39,790 bases of DNA from a virus. The DNA lies in IMG/VR virus record IMGVR_UViG_3300021963_000275, positions 1 to 39,790 of that record; one strand, written 5' to 3'. Positions within the stretch are counted from its first letter, which is position 1, and every line of letters begins with the position of its first letter. A model generated the notes under the pieces. It was not told where the DNA came from and searched no databases. It saw nothing but the letters and a program-made list of their open reading frames with translations. A program made the translations under genes and the position numbers. This document shows, piece after piece, positions 7,676-17,156 of the stretch.

Positions 7676-8575
7676 CTATCGGGTGAAGTGGATGCGGATT
7701 GGGTTACGGTCATTCATCTTGCGTGCTTCTTCTGCAAGACGTTTGTCGTAAAGAGCGAGTAAGTATTTAGATGCGTTAGTACCAGCACCATAGGAACGAC
7801 CAGCAATCTGTGACTGTTGGTCAGACTCAGCAGAACCAAAGGTCAAACGACCTGGGTCAATGAAGGATGCTAGACGTGCAGCAGCACCAAGAATGATTAC
7901 ATCCTTGCAGGATGCTGGTAGTCCAGTAACAATTTCAAAGTCATCATCATCTGCATCCATTACGGCAGGCGCAGCAGAGTAGAATACCTGTACAGTTCTT
8001 CCAGGTTCTACACCAGAATAAAGGCTAATGCTATTGCGAGAGTTAAAGGTTTCAGTGTTAGCCATAGGGTCAACACGCCAACCACGAACAGGTAGCCACT
8101 CTTTGGATGGACCAGTGGTTTCGTATGACACTCCAAGAACTGTCTCTACTTCATCTGGCAAAGCATAAGTTGACCTTGCTGGTGAGAATGCAAAGGTGTG
8201 TATGCCTGTTGTGTATAGGTCCGGGAAAGTTGAGAGAAGTGTTTCGTTGATTGCATCCTTAACATCTACAGATGGGAAGGTAGGAGATACAATTACACGA
8301 GCACCATTCTGATGTGTTGCAGCGGATGTACCGTTGTATCCACGACCATAAGGTGGGATGCTAAGCACACCACTGTTACGGTCATAGGAATCTACGTAGA
8401 TAAGTTCATCATCAATCTGGATGATACCGCTAGAGATATTCTGTGCAGAGGCAACAGTAATGCTTGTTGTTGTCGCACTTGCTGTAGCAGTAAGATGTGT
8501 CTGACGGTCTTGACGTAGCGTAAACCCTGCTAGTTTACGTACAACCTCATCAGTCATAGAACCGAATGTTGCCAT
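7676..8575 (-). CDS. putative head-tail connector / tail adaptor protein
   Basis: This encodes 299 residues. It starts with a helical segment (TFGSMTDEVVRKLAG), followed by an inserted beta domain (about 25-100) ending RGYNGTSAATHQNGARVIV. Then comes a core of alternating strands, and a long C-terminal helical part (KDVIILGAAARLASF, YDKRLAEEARKM). This architecture recalls adaptor or gatekeeper proteins that join the portal to a short tail. The RG-x2-GT...H-x-x-G element recurs in the downstream collar fibre. No enzyme motif. The assignment is from layout and operon position. Confidence 0.5.
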   Translation of the reverse strand: MATFGSMTDEVVRKLAGFTLRQDRQTHLTATASATTTSITVASAQNISSGIIQIDDELIYVDSYDRNSGVLSIPPYGRGYNGTSAATHQNGARVIVSPTFPSVDVKDAINETLLSTFPDLYTTGIHTFAFSPARSTYALPDEVETVLGVSYETTGPSKEWLPVRGWRVDPMANTETFNSRNSISLYSGVEPGRTVQVFYSAAPAVMDADDDDFEIVTGLPASCKDVIILGAAARLASFIDPGRLTFGSAESDQQSQIAGRSYGAGTNASKYLLALYDKRLAEEARKMNDRNPIRIHFTR

Positions 8576-8970
8576 TATCTGTACCTTGCCGTTTTCTTTG
8601 CAATAGTTTTTGGTTGCTTAACAAATTGTTTGCCTTGGGCTGTGCCCTTGCGCTTTGCTTCTGAGGTTTTCTTGTACTCCTCAGCAGTCAATGCTTGACG
8701 TGCCTTCTTAGGTAGGTAGCGTTCACCAGTAGCCTTGCTACCTTGAGTGCTAGGCTTACCTGACTTGGTACCCCACTCTTCCTTGGTCCACTTAGATAGT
8801 GACTTCTGCTTAGAAGTCTTGGGACCTGAGTAACCACCACCGGACTTCTTGTACTCTTGTGCCAGTAGTTGTGCTTTACGAGCAGACCATTGACCAGGCT
8901 TACCACCTTTGGAACTAGCCATAATCTTTTTCTTGAGTGCTTCTCGCTTAGCAGGGTTGGTGTAAGCCAT
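8575..8970 (-). CDS. basic DUF5872-like virion-associated protein
   Basis: This encodes 131 residues starting at the ATG at 8970, which shares a base with the upstream stop; an in-frame ATG two codons earlier is less likely. The sequence is highly basic. It contains SLSKWTKEEWGTKSGKPSTQ, then GERYLPKKARQALTAEEY and KRKGTAQGKQFVKQPK, which I recognise as the pattern of DUF5872, found in phages and large eukaryotic DNA viruses. The molecular role of the family is not known to me. It belongs to a run of six adjacent basic genes, suggesting nucleic-acid binding inside the virion. The family match is from memory of the pattern. Confidence 0.6.
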   Translation of the reverse strand: MAYTNPAKREALKKKIMASSKGGKPGQWSARKAQLLAQEYKKSGGGYSGPKTSKQKSLSKWTKEEWGTKSGKPSTQGSKATGERYLPKKARQALTAEEYKKTSEAKRKGTAQGKQFVKQPKTIAKKTARYR

Positions 8971-9257
8971 TACCATTTAACCTTATCTGCCCAGTACGCT
9001 GCGGACATCTTACCCTTGTTAATGTTAGATGCGTGACGTGCCTTGAATGACTTTCTACGTGCAGCATAGGATGCTGACTCTCCCGATTTCTTAGGAGAGC
9101 CAGACACACCCTGCTGACCAAAGCGAATAGTCTTAACCTCAGTACCAACTTTAGCCACAACAACGTGTGACTTCTTGGGATGGTTAGGTGTACGCTTTGG
9201 CTTGTTGTAGCCAGAAACACCTGCACGTGTTAGTCGTGGGTCCTTCTTTGCTACCAT
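8970..9257 (-). CDS. small basic conserved phage protein
   Basis: This encodes 95 residues, rich in Lys, Arg, Ser and Gly. Recognisable blocks are DPRLTRAGVSGYNKPKRTP, TIRFGQQGV and the C-terminal RRKSFKARHASNINKGKMSA with AYWADKVKW. Blocks like these recur in many environmental phage proteins and in some large DNA viruses, but I cannot name the family with certainty. Start ATG at 9257; the stop overlaps the next gene as TAATG. The charge and neighbours suggest a DNA- or RNA-associated virion protein. Function unknown. Confidence 0.6.
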   Translation of the reverse strand: MVAKKDPRLTRAGVSGYNKPKRTPNHPKKSHVVVAKVGTEVKTIRFGQQGVSGSPKKSGESASYAARRKSFKARHASNINKGKMSAAYWADKVKW

Positions 9258-9259
9258 GA

Positions 9260-9607
9260 TTATTTCTTTCCGGTCCTCATGTAACCCTTGCCACTTTGCG
9301 TGGCTGCTTTACCCTGAGTCTTTAGTTTGTTCTTAACGCCAGTCTTAACTGGCATAGAAGGCTTACGAGCGGAGTTAGTCTTTGCTGGTTTAACACGACT
9401 AGATGTTACTTTCATCCCAGTAGATTTTACTTCTTTTCCGTATGATGATACTTTCATTCCAGCAGATGACTTTCCTGCTTTTACATCTGCCTTGTTGCCT
9501 TTGTTAAATTCAACTGCGCCTTTATTGCTTATCCGCAACTCTCGCTTACGCATTTTACTAGCAGTACGCTTAGCATTACGAATGTCATTCTTATCAAAAT
9601 CGGCCAT
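9260..9607 (-). CDS. very basic low-complexity protein
   Basis: This encodes 115 residues, dominated by Lys, Ser, Gly, Thr and Ala, with internal near-repeats (AGMKVSSYGKEVKS, TGMKVTSSRVK). It is probably disordered and histone- or protamine-like in composition. There are no cysteines, membrane segments or catalytic motifs. It lies between two other small basic genes with only a 2-base gap upstream of the next cistron. Probably a nucleic-acid-binding virion component, by composition and position; no family recognised. Confidence 0.55.
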   Translation of the reverse strand: MADFDKNDIRNAKRTASKMRKRELRISNKGAVEFNKGNKADVKAGKSSAGMKVSSYGKEVKSTGMKVTSSRVKPAKTNSARKPSMPVKTGVKNKLKTQGKAATQSGKGYMRTGKK

Positions 9608-9608
9608 G

Positions 9609-9761
9609 TTACTTACCCTTCTTGGTTGACTTAGGCATAGCAGGGACTGCTGGTACCTTTGGCATGTTGTAGTTTACTTTGTCAATACCTTTGTAAGAAC
9701 CTGGCATTGAAGGCATTTCATGATTGTAGTTCTTGTGATTGCATCCACACGTAGCACACAT
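9609..9761 (-). CDS. 50-residue protein with N-terminal CxxCxC motif
   Basis: This short gene encodes 50 residues starting MCATCGCNHKNYNHEM. Three cysteines plus two histidines in the first 14 residues could bind zinc. The rest is Met/Pro/Lys-rich (MPSMPGSYKG, MPKVPAVPAMPK) and basic at the end. Its ATG shares a base with the upstream stop (TAATG at 9761), and it ends two bases before the next gene. Small phage proteins with an MC-x-TCGC start are common in my experience but of unknown function. Confidence 0.6.
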   Translation of the reverse strand: MCATCGCNHKNYNHEMPSMPGSYKGIDKVNYNMPKVPAVPAMPKSTKKGK

Positions 9762-10177
9762 TATTGTTTCTTCCTGTCTCTAGGAACTGGTACAGACTTT
9801 GATTTGTTCCTGCGGATTCTGGCTGCGTTTGCTTCGCCAGCCTTCTTCATGCCCTTGATTGTTCCAGCAGCAGCAACTGCTGTTCCAACTGAGGCTCCTG
9901 CAACTTTAGTCTTAGGAGATTTGATTACTCTTTTAGTATCAGATGCTAGGGTACGTTTTACTGGTGCAGATGGTTTAACTTCTTGACCAGTTCTAAAGTC
10001 ATATACTTTTGCTTTAGCACCTTGGTTAGGTAAACCTTTACCTGCTGGGTGCTTCTTCATAGCATCTTGCTTGGATACAGATGGCTTCTTTGGCTTACGC
10101 TTACCGCCTCCGCCACCACCAGAACCACTGCTTCCGCGACCAAAGCCGCCTCCACCACCTGGAGTTTTGCTAGCCAC
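9761..10177 (-). CDS. Gly-rich basic hypothetical protein
   Basis: This encodes 138 residues starting at a GTG that overlaps the upstream TAG (TAGTG). The N-terminal ~25 residues are almost entirely Gly/Ser, followed by Lys/Pro/Arg-rich sequence, a short Ala/Gly hydrophobic stretch near 90-105 (VAGASVGTAVAAAGT), and a basic tail. The hydrophobic stretch might be a weak membrane-interacting helix but is short. It belongs to the cluster of basic genes between the glycosyltransferase and the connector-like protein. No family recognised. Confidence 0.5.
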   Translation of the reverse strand: MASKTPGGGGGFGRGSSGSGGGGGGKRKPKKPSVSKQDAMKKHPAGKGLPNQGAKAKVYDFRTGQEVKPSAPVKRTLASDTKRVIKSPKTKVAGASVGTAVAAAGTIKGMKKAGEANAARIRRNKSKSVPVPRDRKKQ

Positions 10178-10935
10178 TATTTACCAGCCTTACCTGCACG
10201 CTTAGCGGCAGCCTTCTTATTAGCAGCACGAGTAGCAGCAGCCTTAGCGTTACGTGCTAGTCTTGCCTTCTCTGCAGCCTTAGCGTTCTTTGCGCGAGTT
10301 GCAGCACCTTGTAATCCACTAGCCTTTTTCTTGCTAGCAGCAGCAACTGCTTGCTGTGTGCTACGCATCTCTCCTGCTTTTTGAGCACGAGTAGACATGT
10401 TTCGTGCAGCATCACCATAGAATTTTGCGGTACCTTTTGCTTTAGCAATACCACTTGCTACTTTTGTACCACCAGCAACTACACGAGCAGCACGAACTGC
10501 TGGAATAGCGGAAGCAACTGTCATGGCACGATTTGTGCGCTTTTCAAACTCTGCCTTGCGCTTTTCGTTAGCCTCTTTATTTACAGTAATCTTTCCACCG
10601 GTACGAGAACCCATTGTTACTGTTGCTTTTGACGTTGTTGCTGCTGGCTTTGTTGCAGTAGTAGAACGTGGGGCCATACCAGTACGAGAAGGCTTTGCCT
10701 GTGATACGGTCTTCATTGCAACGCTCTTCTTAGGTAGTGTACCTAATTGTGCACGCTTGCTATCACCTAATGGAGCAGGTGCACTTGCACCGTAGAAGCG
10801 ACGTAGTGCTTCACGCATCTTAGGGTCGCTAGAACTACCGTACTTCTCTAATGCTGCTTTCTTAGAACCAGCATCACGTAGTTTCTGAATGTAAGACTCA
10901 GATACTTTAATATCTTTTCTTGGTTTGTATGCCAT
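10177..10935 (-). CDS. Lys/Ala-rich histone-H1-like basic protein
   Basis: I place the start at 10935 (MAYKPRKDIKVSES), which has AAGGA upstream; a longer frame reaching 10983 overlaps the previous gene. The 252-residue protein has an N-terminal helical part (ESYIQKLRDAGSKKAALEKY). A Thr/Ala/Lys linker follows, then a long C-terminal Lys/Ala/Arg tail (AAEKARLARNAKAAATRAAN) that resembles histone H1 or bacterial histone-like tails. It is likely to bind DNA non-specifically, for example to help condense the genome in the capsid. Low-complexity composition makes homology claims unsafe; the role is inferred from charge and from its basic neighbours. Confidence 0.5.
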   Translation of the reverse strand: MAYKPRKDIKVSESYIQKLRDAGSKKAALEKYGSSSDPKMREALRRFYGASAPAPLGDSKRAQLGTLPKKSVAMKTVSQAKPSRTGMAPRSTTATKPAATTSKATVTMGSRTGGKITVNKEANEKRKAEFEKRTNRAMTVASAIPAVRAARVVAGGTKVASGIAKAKGTAKFYGDAARNMSTRAQKAGEMRSTQQAVAAASKKKASGLQGAATRAKNAKAAEKARLARNAKAAATRAANKKAAAKRAGKAGK

Positions 10936-10945
10936 TATTTTTTCC

Positions 10946-11212
10946 TTAGAGTGCGCTGCCGAAGGCATGCCCTGTTTTATCACTTACATCCATAGCCTTG
11001 CGAATTTGTGCTGTGGAAGTTCCTTCTGGTTGAATACCCTGCTTACGGGCTTCACGGTACAAACTTAGTTCGTTGTTCCATTTCTTATTTGTCCAGCCAT
11101 TGCTAACTAGACTGCCATTGGCATCTCCAGTTGACATCTGTATGTTAGATGCTCTTAAACAATCTCCCCAAGACTCGTGGTCTTGAGTTGGACATCCGCT
11201 TCTACAAGCCAT
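10946..11212 (-). CDS. small Cys-containing phage protein, MACRSGCPTQ type
   Basis: This encodes 88 residues. It begins MACRSGCPTQDHESWGDCLR, with cysteines at 3, 7 and 18, then an unrelated helical part (LSLYREARKQGIQPEGTSTAQ) and a short tail. The same N-terminal motif is used by the 31-residue protein encoded at 12289-12384, so the two are paralogues at that end. The ATG overlaps the glycosyltransferase stop by 11 bases. The cysteines could bind a metal or form disulphides. Function unknown; small proteins of this type are common in actinophages. Confidence 0.6.
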   Translation of the reverse strand: MACRSGCPTQDHESWGDCLRASNIQMSTGDANGSLVSNGWTNKKWNNELSLYREARKQGIQPEGTSTAQIRKAMDVSDKTGHAFGSAL

Positions 11213-12266
11213 CCTTGTAATCCTTTACCGTCTTATGCATAATGAACTCATAGTTTTTAACTAGACGTTCATCGCCGGGATTTAGTTCAACCGCTTTACG
11301 TGCATAGCGTTTAGCAGAACCCTTCTTGCCTAGGTTCCAACACGCTATGGATAGCAGGTCGTACATTCTCCATGGCATTGATTGGTCAGCCACATAATGG
11401 TTATGTGACTCAAGGGAAAGTTCAGTTACTTTAATTGCTGCTTGGTAGCAGTGGTTCCACATCTTACGTTCGTAATAGTAGAACGCTAATGGCATCCAAG
11501 CCTCTAGGTCAGTTGGTGCTTCTTCAACGTTACGTTGATACCAGTACAAACCTTCACGTTCATTACCTAACTTGCAGTAGGCTTCGCCTATCCCTCGCCA
11601 AGTCTGAGCACGTTCAACATTCCATCCAGGAATGTCTTCCAACTTCTTACCCACATCTATAAGTTCTTGCCACATACCTTTGAAGTAATACTCACGGGCT
11701 AAGTAGACAATCATGCGGTGGTCAGTAGGGTCTTCGCTATGTCCCAGTTCCAGTAGTGATAGATAACTACTACGTGGCTTGTCATCATCTGGCTTGTGGG
11801 TAACCATAGTCTCAACGACTATCAGATTCTCTGGACCCTCACACTGAATAACCTCGTGGCAGGGATACTTCCACCTGTACCCATGCCTAGCATGGACACG
11901 GTTATTGTTAGCCCAGATATTACCTGTGTCCCACATGACCCAAGCCCTGCCAGTGTCTGGCTTCCAAGCCTGTCGTATCTTGTCAAAGAAGTCTGGGTCT
12001 GGTATCTCATCCATGTCTATAGAGACACACACGTCCACGTCAGATGGCACTAAATCTAGAGCCATATTTCGTGCGATATCAAACCTAAAGTCGCTTAGCG
12101 TGGCTCTGTGGGCTTCTATGGGGTACTTCTGAAGTAGGTCATAGGTGTTATCTTCTGACCCAGTATCTAGGACAATTCGGACATCTGCCCCTTTAGTCAC
12201 TTCTACCCATTGTTTAACGTGCTTAGCCTCATTCTTGGCTATAGCATAGACTGCAATCTTAACCAT
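11202..12266 (-). CDS. GT2-family glycosyltransferase with TPR-like C-terminal half
   Basis: This encodes 354 residues. The N-terminal ~180 residues are a GT-A family-2 domain: VYAIAKNE (6-13), LDTGSEDNT (33-41), then the metal/nucleotide-sugar motif SIDMDEIPD (D84, D86) and a later H-x-V region (CHEVIQCEG). The second half has repeated helical pairs (AREYYFKGMWQELIDVGKKL, LAFYYYERKMWNHCYQAAIK, ARKAVELNPGDERL) like tetratricopeptide repeats. It probably transfers a sugar to a virion or host surface target. Its position inside the late structural block, between fibre genes and basic proteins, favours glycosylation of a structural protein. AGGA precedes the ATG. Acceptor and sugar donor unknown. 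Confidence 0.75.
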   Translation of the reverse strand: MVKIAVYAIAKNEAKHVKQWVEVTKGADVRIVLDTGSEDNTYDLLQKYPIEAHRATLSDFRFDIARNMALDLVPSDVDVCVSIDMDEIPDPDFFDKIRQAWKPDTGRAWVMWDTGNIWANNNRVHARHGYRWKYPCHEVIQCEGPENLIVVETMVTHKPDDDKPRSSYLSLLELGHSEDPTDHRMIVYLAREYYFKGMWQELIDVGKKLEDIPGWNVERAQTWRGIGEAYCKLGNEREGLYWYQRNVEEAPTDLEAWMPLAFYYYERKMWNHCYQAAIKVTELSLESHNHYVADQSMPWRMYDLLSIACWNLGKKGSAKRYARKAVELNPGDERLVKNYEFIMHKTVKDYKDGL

Positions 12267-12288
12267 GCTATAATCCTAGCACACTACA

Positions 12289-12384
12289 CTAGGGTCGTAG
12301 TGAGGACTTATTAATTGCTACACCCTTGCAGCAGTCTGCGTATGATTCACAGTCCTGTGTTGGGCAACCTGTTCTACAAGCCAT
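12289..12384 (-). CDS. 31-residue Cys-rich microprotein, MACRTGCPTQ type
   Basis: This very short gene encodes 31 residues starting MACRTGCPTQDCESYADCCK, with five cysteines in the first 20 residues. It matches the start of the 88-residue protein at 10946-11212 at most positions, so it is probably a real coding paralogue rather than chance. Its ATG shares a base with the stop of the upstream gene (TAATG at 12384). The glycosyltransferase starts 22 bases downstream. Cysteine spacing suggests metal binding or a disulphide-rich knot. Function unknown. Confidence 0.55.
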   Translation of the reverse strand: MACRTGCPTQDCESYADCCKGVAINKSSLRP

Positions 12385-12596
12385 TATAGTTCCTCAACAA
12401 CTGGTGGCAACCAAGGTTCTGGAGTATTTCCCGCTTCAAGCCATTCAAGATATTCAAGGTAATAAGGGTCGGCTTCTGTAACTTGAACCTGAAAAGAACC
12501 ATTTTCATCCTCACGTTCAATGCGAAGACTTGACGCACCTGGAAGAGGACGATACCAAACAAAATCTGTAAGGTCTGCTGTATAAAATTTAACCAT
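12384..12596 (-). CDS. small tail-fibre-associated hypothetical protein
   Basis: This encodes 70 residues, acidic. The C-terminal YLEYLEWLEAGNTPEPWLPP resembles the ends of small proteins encoded beside phage tail fibres, often accessory or assembly factors. It follows directly after the fibre gene ending at 12597 and overlaps the microprotein gene downstream. No membrane segment or cysteine. A role in fibre assembly is plausible but not shown. Confidence 0.5.
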   Translation of the reverse strand: MVKFYTADLTDFVWYRPLPGASSLRIEREDENGSFQVQVTEADPYYLEYLEWLEAGNTPEPWLPPVVEEL

Positions 12597-13607
12597 CTAT
12601 AACTCCGCACTTGCTGCTGAACAAGTAATAAAAAAGTTTGTTGCATTGTAACCTGCATTAGATGCAGCAAAAGCCCAATAAACTCCGTCACCAGTTGCTT
12701 GAAAATAAACATTAGACGCAGCAAGTACTGTTGCATCATAACGTCTAAAATTAATACTGCTAAGTGAAACCGATGGAGTTGTTCTCATTGGAACAGATAG
12801 TGAAGATGCTCCATAGTAATAGTTTCCTGCAGCATAACCTATTGCTCCCACGACTTCAGCAATTTCGTGATACTTAAAGTTTTGATAATATCTTTGACAA
12901 AGTTGCAACTCTGTACCAATAGGTCGTTGTTCAAATGGAGTAGCGATAGTTCCCTTCTCAACCTGTACACCCCAGATTTCAGTGGTCTGTGTAGCAACTG
13001 GAAGATTAAGTTCAATAGCCAAGTAATTGTTAGCACCAATGGTTTTGCCAGAAATTGATGGAATAGTTACTGTTGCAGTAAAACGTTGCCAAGATGTAGT
13101 TACGTTAAAAGTTCCATACTGTGTGGTAGTTGTCGCAGAACCACTGGTACCAAAGTTTTGGTAGGCATAACCAGTAACTGTGCGACTAGCATCAGACTTC
13201 ATCCAGAAAGAAACGGTTACAGTTTGACCAGCAAATTTACGTACGTCCTCAATGCGCTGACCAAGATTGAAGGCACTAGAAGTGCCAACAGAAGCAACTA
13301 CAGTGCGTAAGTAATACTCAGATTCATACCCACTAATAACGTTTCCAGGAGTAAATGTTTGGCGGCTTATAGTCATGGAACCATTGCCACTGTTGTATCC
13401 AAAGAATCTATCAGCGGTATAAATCAAAGATGATGATGGTGTAAACGATGTGCCACGTTGCCATACATTAAAGTCACCATTGATAATGGCATTACGGAAA
13501 CCACTGATAGGAGTGGTAGTTAAGTTGGCGTAGTTAGATAGGTCCGCCGTGGACTGTGCAATGTCAACCCATTGTGAGCCGTCATATACAAATGCTTTCT
13601 TAGCCAA
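12597..13607 (-). CDS. tail fibre protein with carbohydrate-binding-like domain
   Basis: This encodes 336 residues. The first ~30 residues (FVYDGSQWVDIAQ) form a short docking-like element also present at the start of the gene at 14327-15316. Then NAIINGDFNVWQRGTSF and later VSFWMKSDASRTVTGY and WGVQVEKGTIATPFEQRP give the pattern of jelly-roll, carbohydrate-binding-like modules common in phage fibres. The C-terminal part is beta-rich. It probably binds a surface glycan on the host. It overlaps the small gene upstream by 8 bases. Domain identity is from remembered pattern. Confidence 0.65.
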   Translation of the reverse strand: MAKKAFVYDGSQWVDIAQSTADLSNYANLTTTPISGFRNAIINGDFNVWQRGTSFTPSSSLIYTADRFFGYNSGNGSMTISRQTFTPGNVISGYESEYYLRTVVASVGTSSAFNLGQRIEDVRKFAGQTVTVSFWMKSDASRTVTGYAYQNFGTSGSATTTTQYGTFNVTTSWQRFTATVTIPSISGKTIGANNYLAIELNLPVATQTTEIWGVQVEKGTIATPFEQRPIGTELQLCQRYYQNFKYHEIAEVVGAIGYAAGNYYYGASSLSVPMRTTPSVSLSSINFRRYDATVLAASNVYFQATGDGVYWAFAASNAGYNATNFFITCSAASAEL

Positions 13608-13821
13608 TTAAAGCACCTGCTTCTTCTTCAGTTAAACCTAATGCAATTAGTTTTGCCATGCCATTAGCCTTGGCTTCTTCTTTGGCTACAAGTTCTGCTT
13701 TAATTTGATTTAGATTTTCAACTTGTTCAGCGATATCAGCAAGATACAACTCAGCATTTTCACCAGTAAGTTCTACTAGTTCTCCGTTGTCTTGAAAAAT
13801 TACCTTAGTCTCTGTAGGCAT
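13600..13821 (-). CDS. small helical hypothetical protein between fibre genes
   Basis: This encodes 73 residues, acidic and mostly helical (EQVENLNQIKAELVAKEEAK, LTEEEAGALIG). It overlaps genes on both sides, which indicates tight coupling within the fibre cassette. Small helical proteins in this position are often fibre chaperones, but there is no sequence motif to prove it. No cysteines or membrane segments. Confidence 0.5.
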   Translation of the reverse strand: MPTETKVIFQDNGELVELTGENAELYLADIAEQVENLNQIKAELVAKEEAKANGMAKLIALGLTEEEAGALIG

Positions 13822-14323
13822 AAAGCGAAACCTTTCCGTTCAAAGTTCCAGACGGAACGTAGATACTAAATCCATTAAAGTTCGTCATGCTGTAATTTCC
13901 AGCAGAATAGTTTCCAGATACTAAATTTAGACTATTCATATACTGACCATGAATAATTCCAACTGTAGGAGATGATGGTCTCCTATACATATTAAACCAT
14001 CCAGTTGAATAGTTAATTGTTGCATTAGGAATTTGTCCTAAATACCAGTATCCAATGTTTGAAGCAGAATAAACACTACTGCTACCTGCATAAGTAGTCA
14101 GCCCACCAGAGCCGTAGTAACTTGCTTGTTTATCCGTGGTATTTTCACGAAATCTAAAAAACATATCATTATCTACAGTGCAACCAAGTTGATAACTAAC
14201 ATGATATCTAGTGTAAGTATCAGATAAAACACTACTAAAATTAATTGCACTTGCAGCACCAGTTAAGACTTGAGTAGATAAATGGACTAATCCAGATTGT
14301 GCTACGTCTCTTGCTCTAGTCAT
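13805..14323 (-). CDS. short tail fibre protein (beta-rich C-terminal module)
   Basis: This encodes 172 residues. After MTRARDVAQSG, an N-terminal motif of many phage fibres, the chain is aromatic/Gly/Ser-rich beta sequence ending NFNGFSIYVPSGTLNGKVSL. That end resembles the end of the neighbouring 329-residue fibre protein (FTLGPNAFTGTLTGGTIRIY), so the two share a host-contact module. Probably a short fibre or a fibre tip that trimerises with other fibre chains. No enzyme motif. Confidence 0.55.
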   Translation of the reverse strand: MTRARDVAQSGLVHLSTQVLTGAASAINFSSVLSDTYTRYHVSYQLGCTVDNDMFFRFRENTTDKQASYYGSGGLTTYAGSSSVYSASNIGYWYLGQIPNATINYSTGWFNMYRRPSSPTVGIIHGQYMNSLNLVSGNYSAGNYSMTNFNGFSIYVPSGTLNGKVSLYAYRD

Positions 14324-14326
14324 TAG

Positions 14327-15315
14327 TTACGCTCCATTGTTGTAGCCGTAGATGCGGATGGTTCCACCAGTCAAGGTTCCAGTGAACGCATTTGGTCCAA
14401 GAGTAAAACTTGTGTATGAAGATGCGGTTTTATGTACTCCACCCATAAAGAATCTATAGTCATCAGCAGCATAATCAGAAACAAGACGAGTGTATTGTGC
14501 TAGGAAAGGATTTTGCAATTCAACGTTGCCTGTGTATCCAGTGCTGTTTGCATTGGACCAAACGTATCTAAACTCTGAAGCATTTGTACCTACACCAAAT
14601 CCACCAAAAGCAGCAGTTGAATATTGCAAAGTTTGAGCAGCATAGTTGTAGGTTGATGTGCTAGAACCCAATCGTAATGAGCCATAGTCGTTGCCTACAG
14701 TACCGCCACTGGAGATAATAATTTTGTAATTATCATAGGCTGCGCTAAAAGCACCATTTACAGTAACGCTAGAAACTGCGGAACCAATAGTAACAGCGCC
14801 GTTAGCATTTACAGTTCCACCAGTTACAGATGTAGGAACTACAAGGTTTAATCCACCAACAGTCTTGTTAACAAACCTTGAATCACTTTGAGTCTGTGTG
14901 TAAACATCAGCAACAGTACGAGCAACTGCGCTAAAGATTTCAACAACATCATTAGCTACCAGTGCTGTAAGTCCAGTAACTGTAGTGCCAGTAGTTGCGG
15001 TATAGTCACCACCACGTACCTGCAATACACCGTTGATGTACAACTGTTCGTATCCTGGAGTGTAAGCAAGCGGTAGAGATGAATCATCATTACCTGACAG
15101 GGAAGTTTCTCCACCTGTCATTGTCTTACGCCAGCGTAGGAACTGGGCAGAGTCAATGCTTGGTACGTCTACGTCAGACTCAATCCAAATGTCACCTGTA
15201 GCAGGAGAACTTGGTGCAGTTGCTTGGTACTTAACTGGGGCTAGGACAGTAGCCTGTCCAATCTCAACCCACTCTGATGCCGTGGCATCCCATACGAATC
15301 CTGGTCTAGTTGTCA

Positions 15316-15316
<1 letters not shown>
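14327..15316 (-). CDS. tail fibre protein with docking segment
   Basis: This encodes 329 residues. It starts FVWDATASEWVEIGQ, similar to the start of the 336-residue fibre. Then comes YQATAPSSPATGDIWIESD, a linker also found in the collagen-like fibre upstream ([17 protein letters not shown]). A middle segment with LPLAYTPGYEQLYINGVLQV is typical of fibre shafts. The C-terminal module ends GTIRIYGYNNGA. The ATG shares a base with the upstream TAA. Probably a receptor-binding chain. Confidence 0.6.
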
Positions 15317-16826
<1,510 letters not shown>

Positions 16827-16827
<1 letters not shown>

Positions 16828-17156
16828 TATTGTGTCACCTGCGGAGTTACAATAAAGCGACCTTCTAGGATACGAGTTACTTGACCACCAGCAGAGGTAA
16901 GTTCAATGTCGTATACCCAACGACCAGCAGGTACACCATTCATGGTAGTAGCAGATACCGTAACGGATACTTCGCCAGAACTATTCATGGTTGCAGAAGT
17001 AAGATTTAATAAAGTTGTGGTTGATGCTGTAGAGCGGCGAACCTGCATAGCAAAGGTGTATGTGCTCAAGTTCCATGCTACGCCATCAGTCTCAACTGTA
17101 AAGTTAAGATTGTATGTAGCACCCTGCTTGGCTACAATGTTGTACTTACCACTCAT
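16827..17156 (-). CDS. Ig-like minor tail / baseplate-upper-domain-type protein
   Basis: This encodes 109 residues that read as a single beta-sandwich: [28 protein letters not shown], then a Ser/Thr-rich loop and [20 protein letters not shown] ending [12 protein letters not shown]. This is the pattern of small phage tail proteins related to the N-terminal domain of baseplate upper proteins. It precedes the collagen-like fibre, so it may link fibres to the tail. Coupled by TAATG to the fibre gene and by a 4-base overlap to the upstream gene. Confidence 0.6.
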
